Assembly (NCBI RefSeq): GCF_004322775.1
Contig: NZ_CP036403.1
Span: forward strand, 1,612,001-1,676,000
From: Ornithinimicrobium sufpigmenti
GTDB lineage: Bacteria > Actinomycetota > Actinomycetes > Actinomycetales > Dermatophilaceae
Length of the DNA stretch: 64,000 nt
Direction of reading: 5' to 3'
Shown piece after piece: positions 25,832 through 34,476 of this stretch. Made by a program: the position numbers and the translations under genes. The stretch's first letter is position 1, and every line of letters starts with the position of its first letter. The notes beneath the pieces were generated by a model, which worked only from the letters and a program-made list of their open reading frames with translations, was not told the origin of the DNA and made no database searches.

Positions 25832-27097
25832 CTAGGGGTGGCGCTCCACCGCGCTGACCAGCAGCGGGACCACCAGCTCGCGCTGCCAGGGCCGCGCGCC
25901 CTGCTCCGCCGCGGCGGCGTCCAGGCCCTCGGCGTCGCGCTGCGCGGGTGGGCGCCAGAGCAGCCGCCGCACGGTGTCGGGCTGCATGAGGTTCTCCACG
26001 GGAATGTCGACCTGTTCGGACAGCTCGACGAGCCCGGCCCTCACCTGGGTCAGTCGCGCGGCGGCCTCGGGGTCCCGGTCCGCCCAGGCCCGTGGCGGTG
26101 GTGGGCCTTCTCCGCGCTTCGTCGGCTCCGGCAGCTCCTCCTCCGTGAGTTCCTGGGCGGCGCGGATCGCGCCCAGCCACGCGCGCTGGTGCCGCAGCAG
26201 CCCCTGCTCGGCCCGCCGCTGCCGGCTGTGCGAGCGCTCGGCCCGCTCCGGCGCCAGGTCGGTGGCGTGCACCGGCTGGCGCAGCGCGAGGTCGACCAGC
26301 GTGCTGTCGGGCAGGACCCGCCCGGGGGAGACGTCGCGCTCGCGGGCGATGGCGTCCCGGACCTGCCAGAGCTCGCGCAACGCCGCCAGCGCGCGGGGCT
26401 TGCGCAGCCGGTGCATGCCGGAGGTGCGTCGCCAGGCGTCCGGGTCGTCGGGGCCGGGGGGACCGGTGAACCGGGTCAGCGCGTCGAACTCCTGCCGCGC
26501 CCACTCCAGCTTGCCCTGCTCGGCCAGGTCCCGCTCCATCCGGTCGCGCAGGTCGACGAGCAGCTCGACGTCGAGCGCGGCGTACCGCAGCCAGGGCTCG
26601 GGCAGCGGTCGGGTCGACCAGTCGACGGCGGAGTGCTCCTTGGCCAGGGTCACGCCGAGGTAGTACTCCAGGACCGCCGAGAGCCCTACGCGGGGCAGGC
26701 CGGCCAGCCGCCCGCCGAGCTCGGTGTCGAACAGCTGCGTCGGGCGCATGCCGACCTCGGCCAGGCAGGGGATGTCCTGGGTCGCGGCGTGCAGGACCCA
26801 CTCGGTGCCCTCGAGCGCGTCGCCGACGGCGGTGAGATCCTCGAAGGCGACCGGGTCGATGAGCAGGGTGCCGGCGCCCTCACGGCGCAGCTGGACGAGG
26901 TAGGCACGCTGCCCGTAGCGGTAGCCGGAGGCGCGCTCGGCGTCGACGGCGACCGATCCCGCGCCGGAGCGCAGGGCGCCCAGCGCCTCCTGCAGGGCCG
27001 CTTCGGTGTCGACGACGCGGGGGACACCCTCGGCGGGCACGTCCAACGGTTCGAAGTCGCTGCTGGGATCGGCGTCCAGCGCCGGATCGACCGCCAT
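25832..27097 (-). CDS. RNase D-like 3'-5' exonuclease with HRDC domain
   Basis: A 421-residue protein. Residues ~30-200 form a DEDD exonuclease domain: VAVDAERASGYRYGQ (DxE), QLFDTELGGRLAG, and YAALDVELLVDL (YxxxD), so all four acidic residues are present. An HRDC-type helical domain follows at about residues 235-315 (ALAALRELWQVRDAIARE). It probably trims stable RNAs such as tRNA precursors. The ATG at 27097 overlaps the last base of the DUF3000 gene. The neighbourhood DUF3000-RNase D-hemE is conserved in actinobacteria. Confidence 0.9.
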   Translation of the reverse strand: MAVDPALDADPSSDFEPLDVPAEGVPRVVDTEAALQEALGALRSGAGSVAVDAERASGYRYGQRAYLVQLRREGAGTLLIDPVAFEDLTAVGDALEGTEWVLHAATQDIPCLAEVGMRPTQLFDTELGGRLAGLPRVGLSAVLEYYLGVTLAKEHSAVDWSTRPLPEPWLRYAALDVELLVDLRDRMERDLAEQGKLEWARQEFDALTRFTGPPGPDDPDAWRRTSGMHRLRKPRALAALRELWQVRDAIARERDVSPGRVLPDSTLVDLALRQPVHATDLAPERAERSHSRQRRAEQGLLRHQRAWLGAIRAAQELTEEELPEPTKRGEGPPPPRAWADRDPEAAARLTQVRAGLVELSEQVDIPVENLMQPDTVRRLLWRPPAQRDAEGLDAAAAEQGARPWQRELVVPLLVSAVERHP

Positions 27098-27738
27098 CAG
27101 CGGCGCGTCCCGGAGAGCGCGACGACGCCCTCCGGCAACGGGGGCAGGCCGGCGAGCGTGCAGAGTAGGTCGCCCCAGGCCCCCAGGGTCGCAGCCAGCT
27201 CGGCGGGCTCGCGGTCGGGGGTCAGGACCGGGGTCCAGGACGCCCGGATCTCCAGCTCCACGCTGGGCTCCCGGTCGGCGAGCGCCCCGAAGCTCTCGGA
27301 CGTGACGCAGGTGACGGTGCCTGCCGGGGCGGTGTACGCCAGGCCGGCCTCGTCGAGGGCGTCGATCAGCCAGGACCAGCCGGCCTGCCCGGCGAGGGGG
27401 TCGTGCCCGACCTCGGGCTCCATCTGGGCCTTGGCGTAGGTCACCGCCCGCCAGGTGCCCTCCCACGGCTCGGGCCCCTCGGGGTCGTGCAGCAGGACGA
27501 ACCGCCCGGTGGCGGCCGCATCGTCGTCGTCGGTGAGGTGGGAGGGGATGACCTCGCCGGAGAGCGCGACCGCGTGCGGCGCCAGCCGCGAGGGCGCCGG
27601 CACCTCCTCCAGCACCAGCTCCGGGCGGACCTGCGCCTCGCGGATCCCGGCCAGGGCCCGGGTGAAGAGGGTGTCCTCCGGCGCGACAGGCGTGCCCGCC
27701 GACCGCTGTCGGGGGCGTGCGTCACTGATCCGGCTCAC
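27097..27738 (-). CDS. DUF3000 domain protein
   Basis: A ~213-residue protein of the actinobacterial DUF3000 family, recognised by its place between the RNase D-like and hemE genes and by DTLFTRALAGIREAQVRPEL and WSWLIDALDEAGLAY. No catalytic motif or membrane segment is visible. The start is uncertain: GTG codons at 27738 and 27741 are the likeliest, since upstream in-frame sequence is Arg/Pro-rich and unlike the family. Function unknown; coupled to the exonuclease gene by a one-base overlap. Confidence 0.78.
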   Translation of the reverse strand: MSRISDARPRQRSAGTPVAPEDTLFTRALAGIREAQVRPELVLEEVPAPSRLAPHAVALSGEVIPSHLTDDDDAAATGRFVLLHDPEGPEPWEGTWRAVTYAKAQMEPEVGHDPLAGQAGWSWLIDALDEAGLAYTAPAGTVTCVTSESFGALADREPSVELEIRASWTPVLTPDREPAELAATLGAWGDLLCTLAGLPPLPEGVVALSGTRR

Positions 27739-27855
27739 CACGCGTCCCACAGTAGGCCGGTTCGGCGCCCTCCGGCAGGATCGCAACGCCGACACGCGGG
27801 CCGGGCGCGAGTGACCCGGTCGGGCCGCCAGGGCCGGGCCGCACGACGCCGGGCT

Positions 27856-27950
27856 CCCTGCGCGCGACGTGGGATCAACGTTGTGCTGGGGACTCACCCC
27901 TGCGCGCGATGTCTCCGCGGCACAAGGTGGGACCCAGGTTGTGCGCGCCG
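27856..27950. repeat. Intergenic direct repeats with a small hairpin
   Basis: CCCTGCGCGCGA occurs at 27856-27867 and 27898-27909. GTGGGATCAACGTTGTGC (27869-27886) is echoed by GTGGGACCCAGGTTGTGC (27927-27944). The second copy also forms an inverted pair GCACAA/TTGTGC (27920-27925, 27939-27944). The stretch lies between the DUF3000 start and the end of the acetyltransferase gene. Confidence 0.6.
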
Positions 27951-27981
27951 GGGAAGACCCAGGTGATGGGGGGACGGAGGC

Positions 27982-28602
27982 TCACCCGTCGCTCTGGAGC
28001 AGGGACCAGCACTCGTCGTCCCACCAGGCCCCGCCCTCGGGTGCCAGCACCGCCGCGCGGTCCACCCCGTCCAGGTGGAACCCCAGGCGGCGCAGCAGCG
28101 CCGACGAGGGCCGGGCCGCCGCGAACACGCGGGCGGTGATCCGACGGACGCCGCCGGCGTCGAGGACCAGCTGCACGACCTCGCCCACCGCCTCCGTCGC
28201 CAGCCCCCGGCGCTGATGGTCGGGATGCAGGGCGTAGCCCAGACCGGCGTCGACCTCTTCCGTCACGGCGGGTGACATGGCCGAGGACCGCCGGAACCAC
28301 AGCCGCATGTCGCCGATCACCTCGCCGCCGAGCTCGAGCGCCACGCTCAGCGCGGCCGGGTCTCCGAGCCACCTGTGGACCAGGTCCCGCGTCCCGTCCG
28401 GGTCGAGCGGGGGATGACCGAGGTAGCGCGTCACCTCCGGCAGCGAGCGGTAGGCGTGCACAGCCTCGATGTCAGCCAGGGTCAGCTCGCGCAGGACGAG
28501 CCGGGAGGTATGCCGTGGCAGTGCACCCACGATCCGGGCGCGGGCCGCGGCCACCGGTACCGGCGCGGCAGACGAGTCGTCAGAGGCGGAGGAAGGAGAC
28601 AT
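27982..28602 (-). CDS. GNAT-family N-acetyltransferase
   Basis: A 206-residue GNAT enzyme of the RimJ/RimL-like group (Acetyltransf_3). It has RLVLRELTLADIEAVHAY near the N-terminus, the acetyl-CoA binding pattern LHPDHQRRGLATEAVGEV and LLRRLGFHLDG near the end. The likely substrate is an amine, possibly a protein N-terminus or small molecule; it cannot be specified. The ATG at 28602 gives a family-length protein and is 40 nt from the divergent hemE start, so the two share a promoter region. Confidence 0.88.
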   Translation of the reverse strand: MSPSSASDDSSAAPVPVAAARARIVGALPRHTSRLVLRELTLADIEAVHAYRSLPEVTRYLGHPPLDPDGTRDLVHRWLGDPAALSVALELGGEVIGDMRLWFRRSSAMSPAVTEEVDAGLGYALHPDHQRRGLATEAVGEVVQLVLDAGGVRRITARVFAAARPSSALLRRLGFHLDGVDRAAVLAPEGGAWWDDECWSLLQSDG

Positions 28603-28642
28603 CGTTCCCAGTGTCGCAAGCGCCCCATGGGAGACTCGAAGG

Positions 28643-29707
28643 GTGACCATTCCCGTGCAGCAGACCAGCCCGACCTCGCCCGCCGACAGCCCTCTGGTGC
28701 GGGCCGCCCGCCGGCAGGAGGTGCCGCATACCCCGGTGTGGTTCATGCGCCAGGCGGGCAGGTCGCTGCCCGAGTACCGCACACTGCGCGAGGGCGTGCC
28801 GATGCTCCAGTCCTGCCGCACGCCGGAGCTGGTCACCGAGATCACCCTGCAGCCCGTGCGGCGGCACGGGGTCGATGCGGCGATCTTCTTCTCCGACATC
28901 GTCGTGCCGCTGCAGGCGGTGGGTCTGGACCTGGACATCGTCCCCGGCACCGGCCCCGTCGTCGCCGAGCCGGTGCGCACCCGGGCCGACCTCGACCGCA
29001 TCCCCGAGCTGACGCCGGAGCACATCCCCGACATCGCCGAGTCGGTGCGCCTGCTCGTCGCCGAGCTGGGCGCCACCCCGCTCATCGGCTTCGCCGGGGC
29101 GCCGTTCACCCTGGCCTCCTACCTCGTCGAGGGTGGCCCGTCGAAGAACCACGAGCGCACCAAGGCGCTCATGCACGGCGACCCCGAGCTGTGGCACGAC
29201 CTGTGCGCCCGGCTGGCCCAGATCTCCCTCAGCTTCCTGCAGGTCCAGGCCGCGGCCGGGGCCAGCGCGGTCCAGCTGTTCGACTCCTGGGCGGGGTTCC
29301 TGTCCCGGTCCGACTACGAGCGGTACGTCCTGCCGCACTCCCAGCGCGTCCTGCAGGACTTCGCGCAGGCGCACCCGGACGTGCCGCGGATCCACTTCGG
29401 CGTGGGCACCGGGGAGCTGCTGCCGCTCATGGCCGACGCCGGCACCGAGGTGATCGGCGTCGACTACCGGGTCAGCCTCACCGACGCGCTGGAGCGCACC
29501 GGCAGCCGGTATGCGGTGCAGGGCAACCTTGACCCCGCCCTGCTGTTCGCCCCCTGGGAGGCGCTGGAGCGTCGGGTCCGCGAGATCGTCGCTGAGGGGC
29601 AGGCGGCTCCGGGGCACATCTTCAACCTCGGGCACGGCGTCCTGCCGCACACCGACCCCGACGCCCTGACCCGGGTCACGGCGCTGGTGCACGAGCTCAC
29701 CGGCTGA
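28643..29707 (+). CDS. hemE: Uroporphyrinogen decarboxylase
   Basis: A 354-residue enzyme that decarboxylates uroporphyrinogen III to coproporphyrinogen III in haem synthesis. The first signature is WFMRQAGRSLPEYR (Ser where many have Tyr), and FFSDIVVPLQAVG and GFAGAPFTLASYLVEGG are conserved. The GTG at 28643 begins just before the recognisable N-terminus. HemY and HemQ at 34.5-36.9 kb act later in the same pathway, so haem genes are clustered but not in one operon. Confidence 0.95.
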   Translation: MTIPVQQTSPTSPADSPLVRAARRQEVPHTPVWFMRQAGRSLPEYRTLREGVPMLQSCRTPELVTEITLQPVRRHGVDAAIFFSDIVVPLQAVGLDLDIVPGTGPVVAEPVRTRADLDRIPELTPEHIPDIAESVRLLVAELGATPLIGFAGAPFTLASYLVEGGPSKNHERTKALMHGDPELWHDLCARLAQISLSFLQVQAAAGASAVQLFDSWAGFLSRSDYERYVLPHSQRVLQDFAQAHPDVPRIHFGVGTGELLPLMADAGTEVIGVDYRVSLTDALERTGSRYAVQGNLDPALLFAPWEALERRVREIVAEGQAAPGHIFNLGHGVLPHTDPDALTRVTALVHELTG

Positions 29708-29775
29708 GGCGGGACTGCTGCGCGGAGGGTCCCGACCGCGCTACGTTGGCGCTCTGCCCAGGCCCGGGAGGCATC

Positions 29776-30453
29776 GTGAAGCTGCTGCTGACATCCGGTG
29801 GCGTGACGAACGCGAGCATCCACGCCGCGCTGGAGGCGCTGCTCGGCAAGGCAGTAGGGGAGGCGCACGCCCTCGTCGTGCCGACGGCCCAGTGGGGGCA
29901 CCCGCAGTGCGGGCCGGCGTCGGTGCGCGGACTGGTCGCCGCCGAGCCGTCCTGGCAGCACTTCACCGGGTTGGGGTGGGCCTCCCTCGGCGTGCTGGAG
30001 CTCACGGCGCTGCCGACCGTGGGCGCCGAGCGCTGGGAGCCCTGGGTCCGGGCGGCGGACGCGCTCCTCGTGGACGGCGGCGACGCGACATACCTGCACC
30101 ACTGGGTGCGGGAGTCCGGGCTGGCCGAGCTGCTGCCCAGCCTTCAGGACACGGTCTGGGTCGGGGTCAGCGCCGGCAGCATGGTGATGACGCCCCGGAT
30201 CGGTGACGACTTCGTGGAGTGGGCCGGTGCGCCCGACGACCAGACCCTGGGTGTCGTCGACTTCTCGATCTTCCCGCACCTGGACGCCTGGCCCAGCAAC
30301 AGCCTGGAGCACGCTCGCCGGTGGGCCGCCGACATCGGCGGGTCGGCCTACGCGATCGACGAGCAGACGGCGATCAGAGTCGTCGACGGCGTCGTCGAGG
30401 TCGTCTCGGAGGGCCACTGGGAGCGGTTCGAGGGCGGCCGGCCCGTCGAGTGA
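29776..30453 (+). CDS. Peptidase S51 (dipeptidase E-like)
   Basis: A 225-residue protein of the S51 family with a class I glutamine amidotransferase-like fold. The nucleophile serine is in VGVSAGSMVMTP, DGGDATYLHHW lines the pocket, and IFPHLDAWPSNS and AIDEQTAIRV supply the expected histidine and acid. It probably cleaves aspartyl dipeptides or a related isopeptide. The GTG at 29776 has a GGGAGG ribosome-binding site about 5 nt upstream. It stands alone after hemE. Confidence 0.85.
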   Translation: MKLLLTSGGVTNASIHAALEALLGKAVGEAHALVVPTAQWGHPQCGPASVRGLVAAEPSWQHFTGLGWASLGVLELTALPTVGAERWEPWVRAADALLVDGGDATYLHHWVRESGLAELLPSLQDTVWVGVSAGSMVMTPRIGDDFVEWAGAPDDQTLGVVDFSIFPHLDAWPSNSLEHARRWAADIGGSAYAIDEQTAIRVVDGVVEVVSEGHWERFEGGRPVE

Positions 30454-30583
30454 CGCGGCTGTGCCCACGATCGGACTGGAATCCGGGCACGGCCGCGGCA
30501 CTCGGTGACTTCGACCACGCACACGGACGTGATCTCCTGGGCCGGGGCCCCTACGCCCTCGTCCTGCTCATCACCGCGGCCGG

Positions 30584-32359
30584 TCAGCGGCGTCGCCGCA
30601 CCCGGGCCTCGTCCCAGACCGGTTCGTCCGCCTCGTAGACGGTCCCGTCCGCGCCGAAGACCAGGAAGCGGTCGAAGCCGCGGGCGAACCAGCGGTCGTG
30701 CGTCACCGCGAGCACGGTCCCCTCGAAGCCGGCCAGTCCCTCCTCCAGCGCCTCCGCCGAGTGCAGGTCGAGGTTGTCGGTCGGCTCGTCGAGCAGCAGC
30801 AGCGTGGCGCCGGAGAGCTCCAGCAGCAGGATCTGGAACCGGGCCTGCTGGCCGCCGGAGAGGCTCTCGAAGGTCTGCTCGGCCGCCCGTGCCAAGCCGT
30901 AGCGGTCGAGCACCCGGGCAGCCTCGTCGCGCGTGCGCCCGTGCCGGTGCTCGTCCCCGCGGTGCAGGATCTCGAGCAGGGTCCGGCCCGCCTCGACGGA
31001 CCGCAGCCCCTCGTGGGTCTGCGCGAACCAGCCCGGCCGCACCCGGGAGCCCAGCCTGGCCACCCCGGTATGCCGTACCGGCGCCGGCTTCCCCGCCTCA
31101 CCGCCGACCGGCTGGTGCTCGACGTCGGGGTCGGAGCCGCCGGCGGCCAGCAGCCGCAGGAAGTGCGACTTGCCGGAGCCGTTCGAGCCCAGGACGGCGA
31201 CCCGCTCGCCGTACCAGACCTCCAGGTCGAACGGCCGCATGAGCGCCGTGTCGGCCCTGCCCGCCTCGGCCGCCCTGCCTGTGCCGCGCGGCGCATCGGT
31301 CGTCCCCGCATCACCTTCCCCGGGGGCCAGCAGCTCCAGGCGCTCGCAGACGACCGCACGCTTGGCGGTGCGCCCACCGGTCAGCCGCATCCGCACGTTC
31401 TGCTCGTGGGCGACCTTCTCCGGCGGGCCGGCCTCCTCGAAGCGGTGCAGCCGGGTCCGGGCCGCCTGGTAGCGCGCGGCCATGTCGGCGTTGTAGGCCG
31501 CCTTCTGCTTATACATGAGCATGAGCTTGCGCAGCTTGGCGTGCTCCTCGTCCCAGCGGCGCAGCGCCTCCTCCAGCTTGGCGTTGCGCTCCTCACGCGC
31601 CTGGTGCCAGGTCGCGAAGCTGGCCGGGTGGGTCCAGGCGGTGGCGCCGGCCGCGCCGGGCTCGAGGGTGACGATGCGGGTCGCCGCGGTGCTCAGCAGC
31701 TCCCGGTCGTGGCTGACCAGCAGCACGGTCTTCGAGGTCTCCCGCAGCGCGGACTCCAGCCACTGCTTGCCGGGGACGTCAAGGAAGTTGTCCGGCTCGT
31801 CCAGGAGCAGCACCTCCTCGGGCCCCCGGAGCAGGGCCTCCAGGACGAGGCGCTTCTGCTCCCCGCCGGACAGGGTGGTGACCTTGCGCCACTGCGCCTG
31901 CTCGAACGGCATACCCAGGGCGGCGGTCGTCACCTCGTCCCAGCGCGTCTCCTGCTCGTAGCCGCCGACGTCGCCCCAGTCGGCCAGGGCCTGGGCGTAG
32001 GCCATCTGGGCCGGTTCGTCGTCGACCTCCATGATCGCGAGCTCGGCGTCGTCCAGCGCACGGGCGGCCTGCGCGATCCGCTCCGGGGCCACCGAGACCA
32101 ACAGGTCACGGGCGGTGGAGTCGTCGCGGACCGCACCGATGAACTGGCGCATCACCCCGAGCCCGCCGGTGCGGGTGATCGAGCCGCCGTGCGGCTGCAG
32201 GTCGCCGGCGATGATCCGCAGCAGCGTGGTCTTGCCGGTGCCGTTGGGTCCGACGAGCGCCACCACGGCGCCCTCCCCGACCCGGAAGCTCACCTCGTCC
32301 AGCAGCGGGCGCCCGTCGGGCAGGACGAAGGAGATCTGGCTGAGGTCGACGTGTCCCAC
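30584..32359 (-). CDS. ABC-F family ATPase (duplicated ATP-binding domains)
   Basis: A 591-residue soluble protein with two ABC ATPase domains and no membrane segments. The first has VGPNGTGKTTLL and LSGGEQKRLVLEALL. The second has LGSNGSGKSHFL and LSGGQQARFQILLLEL with Walker B LLLLDEPTDNLDLHS. The linker (~residues 250-320) is charged and helical (REERNAKLEEALRRWDEEHAK), as in ABC-F proteins that bind the ribosomal E site. It may act in translation or antibiotic protection; the subgroup cannot be fixed by eye. The start is GTG at 32359. Confidence 0.92.
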   Translation of the reverse strand: MGHVDLSQISFVLPDGRPLLDEVSFRVGEGAVVALVGPNGTGKTTLLRIIAGDLQPHGGSITRTGGLGVMRQFIGAVRDDSTARDLLVSVAPERIAQAARALDDAELAIMEVDDEPAQMAYAQALADWGDVGGYEQETRWDEVTTAALGMPFEQAQWRKVTTLSGGEQKRLVLEALLRGPEEVLLLDEPDNFLDVPGKQWLESALRETSKTVLLVSHDRELLSTAATRIVTLEPGAAGATAWTHPASFATWHQAREERNAKLEEALRRWDEEHAKLRKLMLMYKQKAAYNADMAARYQAARTRLHRFEEAGPPEKVAHEQNVRMRLTGGRTAKRAVVCERLELLAPGEGDAGTTDAPRGTGRAAEAGRADTALMRPFDLEVWYGERVAVLGSNGSGKSHFLRLLAAGGSDPDVEHQPVGGEAGKPAPVRHTGVARLGSRVRPGWFAQTHEGLRSVEAGRTLLEILHRGDEHRHGRTRDEAARVLDRYGLARAAEQTFESLSGGQQARFQILLLELSGATLLLLDEPTDNLDLHSAEALEEGLAGFEGTVLAVTHDRWFARGFDRFLVFGADGTVYEADEPVWDEARVRRRR

Positions 32360-32418
32360 GTGGTGCGAGCCTGCCAGTCCCGCAGGTCAGACGTCTACCG
32401 GTTTGCCGCCGGCTGGTC

Positions 32419-33330
32419 TTAGGCGGACGGCCCCTGGGCCTCGGGCTCGTCCTTGATGACCTGCTGCGACATGGCGTCCCGACCGCCGGAGCGACCCAGG
32501 AAACCGTCGGGGGTGATCGGCAGCGCCCGCTTGTGGGCGGTACGGCGGTACCAGCCGACGATCGTCGCCTCGTCCTCCTGCGAGACCTCCTTGCCCTCCA
32601 GGTAGTCGTCGATGGCGGCGTAGGTCACCCCGAGAGCCTCCTCGTCGGCCAGCATCGGGCGGTCGCTCTCCAGGTCCGCGGTCGGCACCTTGTTGACCAG
32701 GGAGTCCGGTGCCCCGAGCCAGCGGCAGATGTCCCGCACGCGGCGCTTGGGCAGGCCGAACAGCGGCACCAGGTCGGCGGCCCCGTCGCCGAACTTGGTG
32801 TAGAAGCCGACCATGGCCTCGGCGGCCTGGTCGGTCCCGAGCACGGCCATGCCCCGCACGCCGGCGACGGCGAACTGCGCCACCATCCGCTCGCGCGCCT
32901 TGACGTTGCCGCGGTGGTAGTGGGCGGTCTCCTGGTCGCCGCCGATGCCGGCCCGCTCCAGCTCCTCCCACAGGGCGTCGGTCGCGGGGCCGATGTCGAC
33001 GGTGAGGATCTCGTCGGCGCCGATCCACTCCACCGCGGCCTTCGCGTCGGCCTCGTCCTTCTGCTCGCGGTACGGCAGCCGGATCCCGACGAACCGCGCC
33101 TCGCCACCGGCCTCGCGCACCCGCTCCACCGCGAGCTGGGCCAGCCGCCCGGCGGCCGTGGAGTCCACCCCGCCACTGATGCCCAGGACGTAGCCGCGCA
33201 GCCCGGTCTCCTGCAGGTAGCGGGCCAGGAAGTCGACCCGGCGCTCGGCCTCGCGGGCGGCGTCGAAGGACTCAGGGTCAGTCACTTCCAGGGCGGTCCG
33301 GATCTCCTGCTGCAGCTGCTGGTCGGTCAT
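32419..33330 (-). CDS. nadE: NH3-dependent NAD+ synthetase
   Basis: A 303-residue enzyme that amidates deamido-NAD+ with ammonia and ATP. The PP-loop is LGISGGVDSTAAG. RLPYREQKDEADAKAA and VLGTDQAAEAMVGFYTKFGDG are hallmark NadE segments. Its length fits the ammonia-dependent form without a glutaminase domain. Its ATG at 33330 lies inside the 3' end of the DUF4349 gene (53-nt overlap), so the two probably share a transcript. Confidence 0.95.
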   Translation of the reverse strand: MTDQQLQQEIRTALEVTDPESFDAAREAERRVDFLARYLQETGLRGYVLGISGGVDSTAAGRLAQLAVERVREAGGEARFVGIRLPYREQKDEADAKAAVEWIGADEILTVDIGPATDALWEELERAGIGGDQETAHYHRGNVKARERMVAQFAVAGVRGMAVLGTDQAAEAMVGFYTKFGDGAADLVPLFGLPKRRVRDICRWLGAPDSLVNKVPTADLESDRPMLADEEALGVTYAAIDDYLEGKEVSQEDEATIVGWYRRTAHKRALPITPDGFLGRSGGRDAMSQQVIKDEPEAQGPSA

Positions 33331-34354
33331 CCTTGGATGCTAGCCCGGGCCTCGCGACGCCGGCCCGACGGGACGGTCCCTGCGTGGTGGTCGTGCGGGT
33401 CGCCGCACCGGACCTGGTCCGGCGGCGCCGCCACAGCAGCAGCGGTATGCCGACCAGCGCGGCGACCGCGAGGAAGGGCAGGAGCGCCCCGGCCGCGGTC
33501 AGCAGCACGGTCACCGAGGAGACGAAGGCCTCCCAGCCCGCGCGCAGGCCGGCCATGAAGCCGGTCTCGTCCTCTACCGCGAGCGCCTGCAGGTCATCGC
33601 TCTCCTCGGCCAGGTGCAGCGTGATCGTGGAGCGGCTGACGTCGGCCTCCAGCACCTTCATCCGCGCCTTCAGCGCGTCCAGCTCGGCCTCACGCGAGGT
33701 CAGCTCGCGCTCCAGGGAGGCGATCGACTCCACCGACGGCGCGTCGGCGATGAGCTCGCGCAGCCGCTCGGCCCCAGCCTCCAGGGTCTCGACCCTGGCC
33801 TCCACGTCGCGGTACTCCGCAGTGACGTCCTCGGCGGTGCTGCGGCTGAAGGTCACGTCGCCGAGCTCGCCGAGGGTGGTGATGATGCCGTCCAGGTCAG
33901 AGGTCGGCACGCGGAGCACCAGCGACCCGTGTCCCGGTCGGTCCTCGGTGCGGGGGACGACCTCCTCGGACTGCACCCAGCCACCGGCACCCGACACGGT
34001 GGCGCGGGCCTGGGTCGCCGCGGCGGCGACGTCCGCCACGAGAACCTTCAGCTCGACGCGGCGCACCATCATCGGCGCATCCTCGGCCGTCACCGCACCG
34101 GGCGCGGCGGCCGGGCCACCGGAGACGGTGCCCCCTTCGGCCGCGACCTCGTCCGCCGCGGCGGCGTCGGCTGCGGCGTCGTCGTCCATGTCCATCTCGC
34201 CGTCGGACTGCCCCTCGGCCGGCGCAGGGGCGTCCAGGGCGCTGTCGCTGTCCGCGCCGCCCCGGCTGGACACGCCGTCGTCGCCCGAGCTGGCCGAGCA
34301 CCCCGCCAGCACCAACAGCAGCGCCAACACTGCCGCGATCCACTTCGTCCTCAT
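33278..34354 (-). CDS. DUF4349 lipoprotein
   Basis: A 358-residue protein. It starts with a lipoprotein signal (MRTKWIAAVLALLLVLAGC, lipobox LAGC), followed by an Asp/Ala-rich linker. Residues ~100-280 form a DUF4349 domain with a central coiled coil (ERELTSREAELDALKARMKV). A membrane segment near residue 300 (LLPFLAVAALVGIPLLLW) leads to an Arg-rich cytoplasmic tail. It is thus anchored at both ends. The ATG at 34354 has a strong GAGGAG ribosome-binding site. Function unknown; such proteins are envelope-associated. Confidence 0.85.
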   Translation of the reverse strand: MRTKWIAAVLALLLVLAGCSASSGDDGVSSRGGADSDSALDAPAPAEGQSDGEMDMDDDAAADAAAADEVAAEGGTVSGGPAAAPGAVTAEDAPMMVRRVELKVLVADVAAAATQARATVSGAGGWVQSEEVVPRTEDRPGHGSLVLRVPTSDLDGIITTLGELGDVTFSRSTAEDVTAEYRDVEARVETLEAGAERLRELIADAPSVESIASLERELTSREAELDALKARMKVLEADVSRSTITLHLAEESDDLQALAVEDETGFMAGLRAGWEAFVSSVTVLLTAAGALLPFLAVAALVGIPLLLWRRRRTRSGAATRTTTTQGPSRRAGVARPGLASKDDRPAAAAGDPDRPGSD

Positions 34355-34476
34355 CGTGCACTCCTCGGTCGGGCGCCGACCGACCCGGCGCGTGTGGGTG
34401 CGACCATGTGGGCCGCTGTGGGGTTCCGGGCCGGAGGTCACGAAGTGGTGACGATGCGGCATGAGATTCTGGGGGT

